NCBI RefSeq assembly: GCF_035582795.1
Contig: NC_134368.1
Span: 43,887,501-43,951,500, forward strand
From: Mycteria americana
Lineage: Eukaryota > Chordata > Aves > Ciconiiformes > Ciconiidae
DNA: 64,000 nt
Direction of reading: 5' to 3'
Of this stretch, positions 42,401-55,400 are shown piece after piece. Position 1 is the first letter of the stretch. Every line of letters starts with the position of its first letter. A program made the translations under genes and the position numbers. The notes beneath the pieces were generated by a model. The model was not told where the DNA came from. It saw nothing but the letters and a program-made list of their open reading frames with translations, and did no database searches.

Positions 42401-45400
42401 TCTCACTTCCTTAATCTTATTTTGAACAAGGAAAGTTTTGGGGTTTTTTTTCCTACGTTCCTCTGTTTGCAAGGAACTGTGGTAGCAGAATTATAGTGAT
42501 TCTGAAAAAAAAAAATCACTGGGGAACTTGTCCCTTTATTCCCTGACTTTCATCCCAATGTAATTCAAAACTTTCCTTCAGAGTCCAGCTACACTGGAAA
42601 TCCTTGCTTTTTGCTTCTAAGATATCATAGACAAAACCAACAGTACATGGATGGTACACTTATTACATCCAAACCTCTGCCTACATCCTTTCCTAAGTGT
42701 ACTAGCAATTGCAGATAACTGAAGCTGTAAAGGAGCTTCCGTACCTTTCAGACAACACAAGAAGCATAATTTGTGCTAATGGGAATGCAACTTTCCTTGT
42801 AGCTGAGGATACATTCCAAAAAGGGATGTTTCAAAGAAAATGCTTTACCTTGGTATAAAGACAATGCTTTGACTAGTTTGGGATGCTGTAACACATTTTC
42901 ATTTTTTATATCCTAGTACACAAACTCTTACGAAACCTATTTCATCACTCATGTATGTTTGACACCACAGCAAACTGTGCAAGTGTGGCAGAGATGTTTG
43001 AAAAGTAAACATGCTGATTATTCTACTTGCCTGTCAGATAGCTCTGCCCAGCAGACCGTTTTAGTAGGAAAATAATATTTTAAGGAAATAAGTCTCTGAA
43101 AAAACTAGCTGAGCATGCTTTTAAGAACTAACATGACAACTTTTTGGGGGGGGTTTTTTTGGCCAGCTATCAAACTGTTGCAGCACTCAAAACTCTAAAA
43201 TCGCTTAGTTTAGAATTTAAACAAGCTAGCAAATTCTTCTTGGAGACTTTGCTCTAAAAACACAAGAGTTTCATATAGAAAGGTGTCACATATTTATGCT
43301 GGAGCATCTTACCTGCTCCTAAGCCTGGGAGTGTGGCACAGCTACAGTCAGACTGTTCTGGGACAAAATCCAAACCAACTCTCACTGCAGCGGAGATCTA
43401 GGTGAAGGGAGTACGGTGCTTTTCAACACATTTCCTGATTTGGACAGTAGGAGGAACTGCAGGATTCACCATAAAACACACACAAACCACACTACAGACA
43501 TATCATTGCTGCTACTGTACATTTCTCATGCTTTAATGACCACAAAAGCACCAGTGGTTTTTAAGAATTGCTCCTCTGTTAATGCACTTCCAGTAACTGC
43601 TCTTAGAATAAGACACCTAGAATAAGGTGTTTGTTAAAACCCACAGAAATTTCTGAGTTTTCATTATGTTGTCGTGCAGTTGCCCAAAAGAGAAATAACA
43701 TCCCTTAAATCACCTGTCGTAGAGCCTATGCTCTGAGCAGACTTCTGAGCAGACAGAAAATTTCTCATCTAGAAAGACTGAAGGGCATGCTTAATATGTT
43801 CTGAAGATATATTTGGTGTGAAAATGTGAAGAGGTCCGAGGTTCCAGCCTGCTAGTTTTTGGAGGATGCTTTTCTGAGGATAGGACCCTGAGGCTTTGGC
43901 CAAGGATATTTGCTCTAGGAGGGTTAATTTGAATGCAGCACCCTTTAGATAAAATAGTACAGTGCTGTGAATTCTTCCCTATTCGTGAAACTTACTGACT
44001 AGCTTTTGTCTGTCTCACGGATTTTAGAGAGTGAAGCTGCAGTGCCTTTCTAGAAATATAACAAAAGACAGAATCTAGGAACTGTAGACCTGACATGATG
44101 GATACAGACCTCTCCCAATGCCCACAACCTGCCTCCCTCTGCACAGTCCACATGCAAAAGTGCCTCCTATCTAATACTGTATTTTTTTGTTCAAATACTA
44201 TACATGCCAAGTATCCAGTCTCCAGACGTTCAGCTTCTTTCACATACTTTGGTAATGAGGTGTGGTAATGAAGACTAAGTAAACTTTTATGAATGTTGCA
44301 TATCCTTTATGATACTATGTTTTCACTTATTTAAAAAGAAAAAAATTGTTTGGGCCCCACAACTCATCTCATCTGTTTGGGTTTTGAGAGCTCCAAACAT
44401 TTGTCACAATGTTCCTCAAGGATAAAATTGGAGTTTAGTCACTCCAGCCCACTGTCACTCCAAGTGGTTGATTATAGTTCTGCCTGATCTGTCTAGAGTC
44501 AGTAACACAATAATTCTACTTAAACATTTATATGGTTATTGGTTTACTGTTCATATGAAACAGCTTTAGCCTGTGACTTGTCCGTAGCCTTTGCACATGG
44601 GGAAAATATTAATAGCTTTTTAATAGCTTAAAATTTGCTAACAACATAGCAAACTATTAGAATGGCATGTAAGTATTCCAAAAAGTCTAGGGCAGTCAAT
44701 AATTCTAAAACTACATCCTGAATCACTTATGAATCTTTGGGAGAGCAGATCTAAACAGGATTGGGAGATACCTAGAAAAGGATTGAACAGAGAATCTGGC
44801 ATGCTCTGTTCCCACAGGAATGTCCCCTGTGGACACAGCACTAATTCTAGAGAGCCAAAGGAGCATTAGGACCTACTCGGCAGCCTCACAGATGAGGTCT
44901 GCGGCTTATCAGCTGCATGCAAGGAAGGAAAAAGATCATTTGATTTTAGAATAAACTTATTAAGATTGGATTCTTACATTTCTGTACCTCTTCTAAAATC
45001 TTCACAGCTGTGCCATCTAGTTTGATTTCTTTAAATAAACATTCTCCTTTGCTTTTTCTTTAACCTTGCTTGTAGTAAGGGCAATTTCACGCTTGCTGGT
45101 TTATGAGATGCGGGCACTATGTTCCCATCAGTGTAATGATCATTTAAATCAAGTTCTTGACCACCTACACACACCAACACCTTACTGCATTTCTACGAGG
45201 TACAGCAGTGGATGCTGCAGCTAGGCTACATGGAACATAAGCACCCATAAGCCCAGTAAGTGTTTTCCTGGGACTAGCCTGGTGGAAACGTCCTAAGGTT
45301 ACAAGAGCTCACCTAAACACTGAGAATTTGTAACATTTTTATTCTTTAATGCCACAGCCACTTTTTCTCTTTCCCTCATTACAACGCAAATTAAGTTATT

Positions 45401-48400
45401 ATAAAAGCATCAATATGTGCAAAGGTACGATCCCAGCTTCACATTGTCAGAGAAAGCTAGTTCACAACGTTAATACACAAATGATACTCTCCTCAAGAAA
45501 ACAGGGAACTAAAAAGTAAAAGTCAAATGTCATCTCTGTCTTGTGAGATTTGAGACACAGCCAGGCAACTTTTGTCTATACCCCAAGCTAGATGCCTCGA
45601 ACACAGAATAAAAATGTAAAACTAGAAGCCAAAATGTACTGAAAGCACAACCCGTTTCTCCTGCCTCCTCACAAATACAGGAACAGCAGAGATCCTTCTG
45701 GCAGGTTTCAGAAGCCTTAGAAGTACATCTGTATTACAGTCATTGATCTGGTTACGACTAGTTCACACAGAAAGTGCAGCAGGGACAGCACAAAACCCAT
45801 TTTGCCAGCAAACTGACTGGATCAGTATCAACCATGGTGAGCTCCACGCTGCTAGAATTCCGCTAACAGTAACCAAGCTAAAATTAAAGCTAGCACTAAC
45901 TGCAGCAAAAACATCTTGTTGTAAAAAAAAACAAAAACCAATCCAACCCAAAACCAAACCATAATCCCCTCAACCCCCCCCCCCCCCCAAAAAACCCCAC
46001 ACTAAAAAAATCCCCAACTCTAACGAAAAAGGAACAAAGTCATTGAGGAACATCCTTGCTCATTTCCAGCAAAGGCTGAAGAAAGTTGGCCATGCTTCAC
46101 TATGTGCTGTACTTGCCAATAGAAAGCCAGCAATATCAGCATGGCCATCAGTGGTAAACTCTTACTAAATTGGTGTCAGTGGGAATTTTGTGTGGCCTTT
46201 GAAAGGAAATTGCCACTGCATCTCCAGGGGTCATTTTATCAGGAAATAAGATTAACCTTTTTGGTCTGTGCTTGAGATCTATATTGCATGGGAAAGATGG
46301 GCTAATGTGGACATTACAAATGGGGAAACATCATCCTTTCTGACAAAAAAATAGCTATAGTTTAGTACAAAGAATGTATCTTAAAACAAAAACATGCTTA
46401 TTCTTCTCAGTAGAAATAATCCTAATGTTAAAATTCATTCCTGAACCTACAATACAGCCTACAAATAAAAAAAAATCCGACTACAACTGCCACAAGACAC
46501 TATCTTCTATTTTCTTTCTGATAGGACGTAACACCTCTTGTTCTATGATTATTACCTTTGAGTCTTCTGTAGTCATCTCAAGATTTTAAAGATGGAATTC
46601 ACAAATAAATTAAATATGCCTTCATGTTTATTCTCACAGGCCAGGGTTTCTCTACTCTGCACTCACTCAGTTTTGTTTTATGAATCTAAATATACAGACT
46701 GCTAACATGACTTTTCCAGGCGCACGGGTTATCCTGCCATCAGGGCCACAATCTTCAGGGGCATTCTGTAGTCTTAGAATGGAGATTGGACCTGGTTTTG
46801 TTTTTCAGTGCATTAGTGTGTTTTAGTGCATTTAATGCTTTTGCTCTTTCACGCATTAGTTTACAAATGTCTGTAAGTTTCAAAAGATTTGCATGCTAAC
46901 AAGTGGAATCCTATTCTGAAATATCTCATATACTTCTTAGTTAAATTTCCTAAGAAACTAGATGTAAATGATTATAGAGTGCATCTGTCAGCCCCTCTTC
47001 CCAATTATTTATAATTCATTGGCAAAACCTGACAGAATATTTGTAAAGGTATTAAGATTCTATAGGTTTTATGGAAAACAGTGGTCAAATCCAGAAAAGA
47101 CCTAAAATTTAATGTCCCCCCTACAGAAAAGGGTGCAGCAAAGGTCAAGTTATCTCTTCTTGTTAGCCTGCCAACTTATCAGTTAGCCAGTGTTGCTCAA
47201 AGCCAGACACAGTATACACTGCCTCGCATTTTAAAGACAGAGGAAAAACTAAGGATACTTGGAAATGTGATAGAAACAGGAATTACTGCAGTAGTGTTTA
47301 GGGAGGGAATATAAAGTACAACTGTTTTAGCAGAGAAGGCTGAAGACACGGGGGGAGGCCTGTAGGTTGGTTGGCCCACAGAAGAAAAAGAAGGTATCGG
47401 CAAAAGGGAAGCAGGAGCACAGAGGACATAGTGGGTTTATTGCACCAAGGATGCTGGACACAGAACACAGAAAGAGGAAAGAAACCAGGCATTACCAGTT
47501 TTGCTACTGACATTTTGTCTTTTGCTGTTCTGCCTATCGCCTTTTGCTTCTTCCTTTACCCAATGGCTTCCAGGTGAAGAGGAACAGCATATGCTGGAGG
47601 AAAAAAAAAAAAAAAAAGTTTGTGCCTGAAAACCAACTTCAGAAGTACAATTTATTACACCAAAAATGTGTAAAATATGTTTTCACAAATATTAACAAAT
47701 ACTAATAGACATTATAATCGTAGAAATCCAGGTATTTGAGTAACTGGAGAGCCTCTTCCTTCAAATCTGTGTTTTCAATGGTTCTTTGCCCTGTGCAATC
47801 TCTCCTTTGCATCAATTACTTCGTAAAAGTTGTGCAAGGATATAATGAACTACATAAGAACAGAATGGTTTCAAGAAGGGAGGTCTCCTCGTGTAAAAAT
47901 GTGCTAAGTGTTCCCTGCTTGTGGCTGGAAGTGAGAATGAATAAATGCTTCGGTGTAATAGCAATTCTGTTCCTTTCAGTCCTGGCATCAGACTATTCCA
48001 GCCACTCCGAGTCAAACACTTCACCCATAAGAGGGCAGTGGCGTACATCAGCACGCACTCCCACCGTTTTTTACATAGATTATATTTGTTTGAAAATTAA
48101 CTACTGCTGCTGCTCAGGAAGTAACATATTTATCTGATACTCTTCAGAATGTTTACTGCTTTGGCTAGTATCCCACAATATATTTAGCATTTTACAGACT
48201 TTACATAAAACATTATCAAAGACCAGCCCTGAAAAAGGGCTAATCTTTTTATCCTGCTTCCCTGAACTTTCATCTTGCTTCCCTGGTGCACCACCTGCAT
48301 TGTAAATTCCTCTAGAGTTTCAATGGATATTTTACATTCCTTAGGAAGCAAACTAAGTTTCGACAACAATAATTGCGTTGCTTACAAAACTATGCTGGAA

Positions 48401-49430
48401 AGGCTGGCAAATTATTACCACGCAACCTTGCTGAGATCTTTTGGAAAAGCTATGGCAAAAAGGGGAATCCAATTGTGAGATGAACTTCTGTTTAGATTCA
48501 GAAGTCCCTATTTTAAACGTACTGATTATCCTTCTTTCTGTAGTGGCAGCACTGACAACGGCAAGATAGAGGAATACTATGAGACATGGGAATATTCCTA
48601 AGTATCAGATGTTTATACCCTTCTCTTCTATTTACGTTACGATACTCCCTAGAAAGCACAGACACAGACCAGAACCCCATCCGTATGTTTTCCTAAACTC
48701 TAGAATTCATGGGGAAAGAAATCTTATTTCTTAATGAACTGCAGGTATTTAGCACTTTCAATATTTCTACTACTACTAAAAAAAAATAAGAATTAGAGAT
48801 GCATTCAGTGTGAGCACTTATTTGGAAATCCTAATAATCACAGAGTATCATTACCGTATAGAAAACAATCAAGCTAACAAATCCAGAAAGCAAGATAGAA
48901 AAGCCTGTCACTATCAGCTTACCACGCTATACAAACCTACACAACCCATGAAAAAAAAAAAAGCTTTTTATATGCACATAAAACTCTGTAAGAATGACAA
49001 CAAACTTGAATAGCTCAAAACTACACACAAGAAGGAAGCTTTCAGATTGCTTCCTTTTTGAGTTGCAGCTGACAAGATGATTAACTGGAACTTAAATATT
49101 TCCCTAAATTTTTTCACCATCCATAGATAAGGTGCCTCATCTGATTGAAAAAGTGTGTTTTTAAAATTCCTTTTTGCCGTTTTCTTTTATGATAATTTGT
49201 ATATACCTGAGGGTTTACTTCCTCCTTCATTCCCACAGTCCTGTAGAGAAGTATTTCACATAACACCGCCAAAGCAATCACTTTATCTCCTGAACACAGG
49301 TGCATGTGTCAAGACAGACACACACCAATTTGGGGCAGTTTCTGACCTCACTTGATTATTTAATTGAGCAACACTAACAAATAACTTTGTTTCATCCTGA
49401 GAGGCACGCACACCCGAGATTAATCCTTTA
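36493..49430. other. Intergenic DNA upstream of SH3RF1, 13 kb
   Basis: AT-rich, with scattered homopolymers (C15 at 45974-45988, A/C-rich tract about 45925-46018, G/T tracts near 42009 and 43145). No open frame has a recognisable domain; the longest frames (for example 40065-40529 minus) are low-quality. No RNA gene seen. A palindromic AP-1-like TGAGTCA sits near 37746. Confidence 0.55.
45974..45988. repeat. C15 homopolymer in an A/C-rich tract
   Basis: Run of 15 C between A-rich segments (about 45925-46018), the complementary counterpart of the G/T-rich tracts seen elsewhere. Confidence 0.85.
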
Positions 49431-49439
49431 TGCTGCGTT

Positions 49440-51060
49440 CGACCTTATCACAGAGTGGTCTGCAAGGGCCTGAGGGAGCACTGCCGCAGCCGAAAGCAGC
49501 ACTTGATGTGACAAGGCACCCACCTGCCTCACTTCCCTGCCCGTACCCACCGCCACGGCGTCTGACCACCGCCCAGAGGCGGGAAACGCCGCGACTCCCC
49601 CGCGCCCGGACCTCACCCCTTCCCACCGAGACGCTGCGCCCTTCGCGCCCGGAGCAGAGGGCGTACAGCCGGGGGACAGGCCCGGGTGCCCCGCCGGGAG
49701 AGGCCCCCTCGCCCCACACAAGCCCGCTCCGCCTGAGGAGCGTTTCCTTGGCCGGGCCGCCGCACAGCTCTGGGCACCCTGGCTCTCCGGACGCGGAGGC
49801 GCCCGGCTCCTCCTTCCGTAGGGCCTGGCAGCCGCGGACCGGCACCCCGGGCCTGATTTACCACAGAACGCGGGGGTGCCCTCCGACCACCCGCCCGCCT
49901 TCGCCGCCGCCGCCCCCACGCTGGCGGCGGCAGCCTCAGGTGCCTGGCCGGGCCCCCCCACCTCACAAACCGGGCGGGGAGCGCCTCCCCCCGGCGCGGC
50001 AGCGGATGACCCATCCCGGCAAGCCCCCAACCGCCACCCCGGGGCACCTGGCGAGGGGGCGGTGGGGAGGAAGGGGCGGCCGCCACGGCCCGGCCCCGCG
50101 CCCCGCCCCCTCCCGTGAGGGGAGGTGCTGCTGCTGAGGGGAGGTGGCCCGGGCCGGGTCGGAGGCGGCCCGGGCCGGGTCGGGGGCCGCCCTCCCCGCG
50201 GCCCCCTCGGCGGGGCGGTGCCGTGCCGTGCCGGGCGGGGCGGTGCCGCCCCTCGCGTCAGCCCTGCGCGGCGGGGCGGGGAGGGGACGGGAGCCTCGGC
50301 GCTGCCGCGGCGGGAGAGGCACCGGTGGGGCCGGCGGCGGCTCCTCACGGGAACAAAGCGGGGGCGGCGCAGCCCCTCCGGCCCGCTGCGGCGCCACACG
50401 GTGAGAGTCGGTGAGGGACGGGGAGGGGGGCGGTGCTTGGCCTCCCCGGGGATCCTCCCGCGCCCCTTGAGGGGCGGCTCGGCGCGGCGGAGGGACCGCA
50501 GGCCCGACCCCCCCCTTTCCCCTCACCGCCGCGGGGCGGGGTGACAGCCCTGTGCCCCGGACCTGCCCCCCGCCCGCCTCCTTCCCCCCGCCCCGCCGCG
50601 GGATGCACCTCTTGGGGGTGCCGGCCCCGCTCATCCCTTTCCCCGGAGGGCCCGCGGAGGGGTGCGTACCGCCTGCCGCCGGGTCTGTCTGCCTGCGAAT
50701 CGCTTTTAAAGGGGGGAGTGGGGAAACAGAAATAAATAAAGGAGCTGGTATGGACGCGGAGCCCGAAAGCAGGTAGGTGCGGGGAGGAGCGCCTCGACAC
50801 GCGTCCGGCGCCCGGGGAGCCGAGCGAGCCGCTTCCGCAGGCCGGCGGCGGGGGCTGAGTGGAGGCGCTCAACTTCGCCCGGAGCCTGGCCTCGCAGCCC
50901 CCGAGGGGCAGGACGGGGCTGCGCGGCCGGCTGGGCTCCCGCCGTGCCGCCGCGGGAAGCGCTGGGGCAGCGGCCCGGGCCCGGGCTGGGGCTGCCTTGC
51001 CGCGCCAAGTACGCGGGCGCGTAGCGGTGGGGACTGCCGAGCTCAACAAGCCATTTTCTC
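49440..51060 (+). promoter_or_regulatory. SH3RF1: SH3RF1 CpG-island promoter and untranslated first exon(s)
   Basis: About 1.6 kb of very GC- and CpG-rich sequence with many GGGCGG Sp1-type boxes and no TATA box at a clear position, ending about 0.9 kb before the first coding exon. Typical of a broad housekeeping-type promoter. Candidate first-exon donors on the + strand are ACG|GTGAGA (exon end 50400) and CAG|GTAGGT (exon end 50772); a further CTG|GTAAGC lies just past the island (exon end 51334). A 17-bp unit GGCCCGGGCCGGGTCGG is duplicated near 50146 and 50168. Long open frames on both strands come from the lack of AT-rich stop codons. Confidence 0.8.
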
Positions 51061-51935
51061 CCCTGCGGAGCAGGGTGGTGTGACTTCCCGCAGAATTATA
51101 ATTTTTAGGGGGCTTGTCGGTGGTGGGATTTTTTTTCCCTCCCTTTTTCCAGCCCCTCGTTGCATGCACTTAAGCTGGCTGAAGGCTTGCCTCTGCCTCT
51201 GTGGCTGCATACGCAGCACTCGTGTTGTCCTAACGATATGGCAGTAGCACTTCCTGCTGTAAATCACTTCGCGATAGTTTTTGAAGCGCTTCTTAAAGGC
51301 GGCACTGTAATGAACCCTCTTGTCAGTGCCTCTGGTAAGCTTAAAACCCTGTGAGCTAGAGGCTATTTTCAAGACTGATGTGCGTAATGGGCTGCTGTTA
51401 CTTTTCACAGAAATGGTAGAAATGTAGTCTGCTATTAGCTTAGTCTTAAATGTAATTCCCCTTGCTATGCCCTATTGGTGTACGCTCTGTTGTTTTGGAC
51501 CCAGTTGTAGTTACCTTCACTGTCTTCTTGTTGTGAAAAAAGCTAATTTCAAATAAATGCTCAGAGATACAGGTGTATTAAGCAAGAACTATGAAGAGTA
51601 AGCTTTATTATAATGCTATACTGAGGATAGCTCTTCATTCTGGGATAATTTGAGAAAATAGCATCACTCAAGATTAAAATTTATGGGGACTTGAATTTAA
51701 AAGCCTGTTAGCATTTGTTGTAATACTTTAACTGAATAGATAATATAGATTGCTATTATTTATTGGTATTTTGATGTTTCTTTTATATATTGAAAATATC
51801 TACTGAATTAGTCTAGAGATCTCTTATTTTGCTCTTCGTATGAACATCTTCATATCAAATAGTCTTGCTGACTCTTTTTCCAGCTTATTAATGCCTTTTT
51901 CCCTCAAAAAATTTCAGAGCACAGTCAGAAGAGGA

Positions 51936-52009
51936 ATGGATGTAACATGATATCCTTGGAGTGCTCAAAACACACAAATTCTGCAAGGATTTGGTTTTTG
52001 GTTAAATAA
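51936..52009 (+). promoter_or_regulatory. Three upstream ORFs in the SH3RF1 leader
   Basis: ATG at 51936 gives a 4-codon ORF ending TGA at 51950; ATG at 51940 is followed at once by TAA (start-stop element); ATG at 51947 opens a 20-codon ORF ending TAA at 52009, 10 nt before the main ATG. Such uORFs usually lower translation of the main frame. Confidence 0.7.
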
Positions 52010-52019
52010 TACAAAGAAA

Positions 52020-52406
52020 ATGGATGAATCAGCTTTGCTGGATCTGTTGGAGTGTCCTGTTTGCTTAGAACGCCTTGATGCTTCCGCAAAAGTCTTGCCT
52101 TGCCAACACACGTTTTGTAAACGCTGTCTGCTGGGCATTGTGAGCTCTCGAAATGAGCTTCGATGCCCAGAGTGCAGGACTTTAGTGGACTGCAGCGTTG
52201 ACGAACTTCCCAGTAATATTCTGCTTGTTAGACTACTGGATGGCATCAAACAGAGGCCTCGAAAACCCGGCGCTGCTGGTGGGACTGGTAGCACAAATGC
52301 TTTAAGGGTCCCCATCAACACTGTAGCTAATTGCGGATCAAAGGACCTGCAGAGCTCTCAAGTTGGACAGCAGCAAAGGGTGCAAGCACGGAGCCCTCCT
52401 GTTAGG
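52020..52406 (+). CDS. SH3RF1: SH3RF1 (POSH) N-terminus: RING finger exon
   Basis: SH3RF1 is a RING E3 ubiquitin ligase and scaffold that links active Rac1 to the JNK cascade, with four SH3 domains in the full protein of about 890 residues (family knowledge). This exon encodes the first 129 residues. The C3HC4 RING is complete: C12, C15, C28, H30, C33, C36, C49, C52 ([23 protein letters not shown]). It continues with [20 protein letters not shown], which is almost invariant in POSH, and a Gly/Ser/Gln-rich linker ending SPPVR at the junction before SH3-1. ATG at 52020 has a strong context (AAA before, G after) and matches the human start [15 protein letters not shown]. The rest of the gene lies beyond the window. 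Confidence 0.97.
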
Positions 52407-55400
52407 GTAAGTACTATGGCACTATGTGATGGCAGTATTTTGTTGCAATCGTATCTTTTCCTGCACTGTTGCAAAACGGTTGATGGCCTCTGCTTCAGGA
52501 TAAGGGCAGTCAGATAGTAAATCTGGGAAAATAAAGTATTTTTGAGAACTATTGTTGATTTCTAGCAAAACACATCAGTGTTCTTATCAATATAGGTTTA
52601 ACTGTTATGTAAATACCAGTAACAATACTTCCCTATTAAAACTCTCAGTTGTTGAGGTAAAGACAAGAAAAGCATCTCAAATACTAAAAGGAAGTCAAAT
52701 AGAACAAGATAATTTATGTGGAAAGCTCAAGTAATTGTTAAGAATAAACATCTTGCGAAGAACATTTGGAATTTTTCTTGGTTTGTCAACTGCAAGATTA
52801 GAGATTTTATTTTGGCTCTTGCACTTTCTGTAATAATTCCAACTATTGGTAAATTTCCTATGAGTTAGATATAATGAATGTTAAACATGAGCAGGGAAGT
52901 TGTGTTCTTGTTGAAGTCAATGAAGGTTTTGCCATTGGCTTCTAAGGAGCTACATTTTTACTTCTCTTCCTTTAAAAAGAAATCTTTTAATTGCTGTGGT
53001 CTGTCACTCCTCACCCCTCCTTTAATTAGTTTTTCCTCAAAGTATTTTTTCTAAGTGATTTGGAAAATCTACGTACTGTGATGGGAAGACATTGCCTTCT
53101 GTCTGTATTCTTGTTCCTTCCTAGGACCTATGCAACTTGTAGACTCTGTCATACCTTATAATCAAGACTCAGTAGCCTCATTTATGATTATCCATTCTAG
53201 AGCCTGTATTGGGAAATATAATTTTATGAGATGATTGACCTTGCTCTGTTTTTTGTAATGACAAGGCAGAACAGCTTCTCTGAAAGGTCTTGCTGCTCAC
53301 TTTGTGATGCTTGTGTATTCAGAGTTCTGCGTTTGGAGTTTCTGAATGGTTTAGGTGGTTTCCTTCTTGTGAAGTTTATTTTATTTTTAAGAAATGTCTT
53401 AAGGAGTTCCAAGGAGAGGGCTTAAACATGTATTTGGCAGGACTAGTCTTTATTTTAAAGCATAGCTGAATGATTTAGTTGACTTACCCAATGAAAGAAG
53501 CCTTACACTGATTTGTCCTCAGTTGTACTTACATGATTGGAATCTCTCTAAAACATCTCGGATACACCTCTTAAGTTTGCATGAGGATTTAAAATACAGA
53601 TGTCCTTCCATTAGATTGTATTGTTTTCTCTGCTTGGTAGAGACTCTCATTAGGTTCTTTACTTTAGAATACAAAAATAATAATTATCATGCCACTTCCT
53701 GTTAGTGAGCTTTGTTCTGTATATAGATTAATTGGTAAGGCAGAAGAGAAGGTGATGTGTTTTGGTTTTTTGTTGTTTGGTTGTTTTTTTTTTCTTTCAG
53801 AAGGTAAACCTTAAAAAATACTGCAAAGAAGCTTCAGCAGTATCAAAACCAGTCTGGTCTTCTCCAGGACCTTAAGGTGTTTACTATGATACCTTGTACT
53901 TGCAAAAGCTCTTCAACTTAAAACAAAGGAAAATACCCATATAACTTGTTTATATATTTTTGTGTTGACCTTTGTAAATAACTGTGTATTTTCAGAGACT
54001 GCTTCTCCGCCAAAAAGGCTTCCGGTGCAGCAGTTGTACTGCATATTTGAATGACTGCACTTCATAGTTTCTCAAAGTCTTATTAGAAAAAATAACTTGA
54101 ATATGGAATATTGTCTCTCTTTTTTTTTTTTTAATGTTCTGTAATATCCTGTTGTGCAACATTTGCATTTCCAGATGTTGCACAGAGTAGAAAGTGATAA
54201 CATATGGAATGTTGCTTCAATTTATTAGTTACGCTGTACCGTGTGCCATTAAAATTGTGACCACGTGCATTCCTCATACAATTAACTGATACTTAGTGTA
54301 TATTAGTGACAGATTTCAACATTTTACAGTAAGTCTGAATACATCTTTGTTTCTGGGGTTTCACAGGCATTCTTGTGTCTTCTTTCCTTTGGGAGACAGG
54401 GAAAGATGATCTTCTCATCTTTTGTCCACTTTGTCCAGAGCCTTTTCTACTAGGAAGGCAGTAGTTTTAAGAGCACAAGCCAACTCTGAGGGATAAGAAG
54501 GGGGAGATAAGAAGAACTTTTCCTTTTTCTATATGAAAAGTGCTTTTTAAAAAAAAGTCCAAGGTTTTAAAAAAAAAAAGTCAAAAATGCCAATTTAATA
54601 GACAGTGTTGAAGTGAATGCCCTATTTGTTTTGTTAACTATAACATCAAGATGGTTGCAAATACAGTTCCTCTCTGGGAATTGGAGAGGAAAATCTGTTT
54701 CTAGATGAGTGGCAGAGTCAGATTTCCTAAACTAATTTTGCTGAAGGGGAACTAGTAAATGAAAGTTGCTGTTACGTTAAATGAAGTGAACGTGGATGAA
54801 GGCTGTCAAGTCATAAACATTCTGCTTGTACCCTGAAGTAATACTAAGCTCATAAATGCCCTTTCAGAGGATGCCATAATTTTTAGAAAAGGTTAATACA
54901 GCATGTACTGCAGTGTGATTTCCTGAACTGTATCAATGACTATGGAGCTGCCAGCCCTGTTATTGCACAGTACTATGTATATTGCATTCTCTGTATGGAT
55001 GTGGTGACATAAGGCAATAAACAAACAAATGGTTCCTTGAGTCTTAAAACTAATGAAGCTGGGTGGGTGGTGGGGATTAACAAATCTTGTGCCTTGTATC
55101 TCCCCCACTGCAATAACCCTGTTTCTTTCTGTAACCTCTATAATCTTTCACCGCTGTAACAACTGCAATTTCTCCCTGCAAGTTCTTAACCTCTTTCTAT
55201 TCCCTGCTATTTTGATGCGTAAAGCCTTCTGCGCCTTTCCCTGGGTACCGTTTGGACAAAGGCAGCATACTGCTGTACCTGATGGAAAACTTTGTTTGCT
55301 GACTGCCCAGCTCTTCTGTTCTGAGCAGCCAGCTTGCCTGGGAGAAAAAATAATAGTTACATTCATGCTGCAGCTTCCTCTCTGGTATGGATCCTAATTC

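Larger units (their letters stand above)
51918..52406 (+). other. SH3RF1: SH3RF1 exon 2 (5' leader plus first coding part)
   Basis: Acceptor AATTTCAG at 51910-51917 preceded by CTTTTTCCAG and CCTTTTTCCC pyrimidine stretches; donor AGG|GTAAGT at 52407. 102 nt are untranslated leader and 387 nt coding. The exon end matches the human junction before the first SH3 domain. Confidence 0.85.

Noticed and set aside
48005-48030. Second CTCF-like motif (ATAAGAGGGCAGTGG)
   Set aside because: Only the right half of the consensus fits; too weak to report as a site.
49428-50399. 323-residue minus-strand open frame in the SH3RF1 CpG island, and similar long frames at 49430-50137, 49963-50634 and 50345-51169
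   Set aside because: Pro/Arg/Gly/Ala-only composition, open on both strands and several frames at once because AT-rich stop codons are absent in GC-rich DNA.
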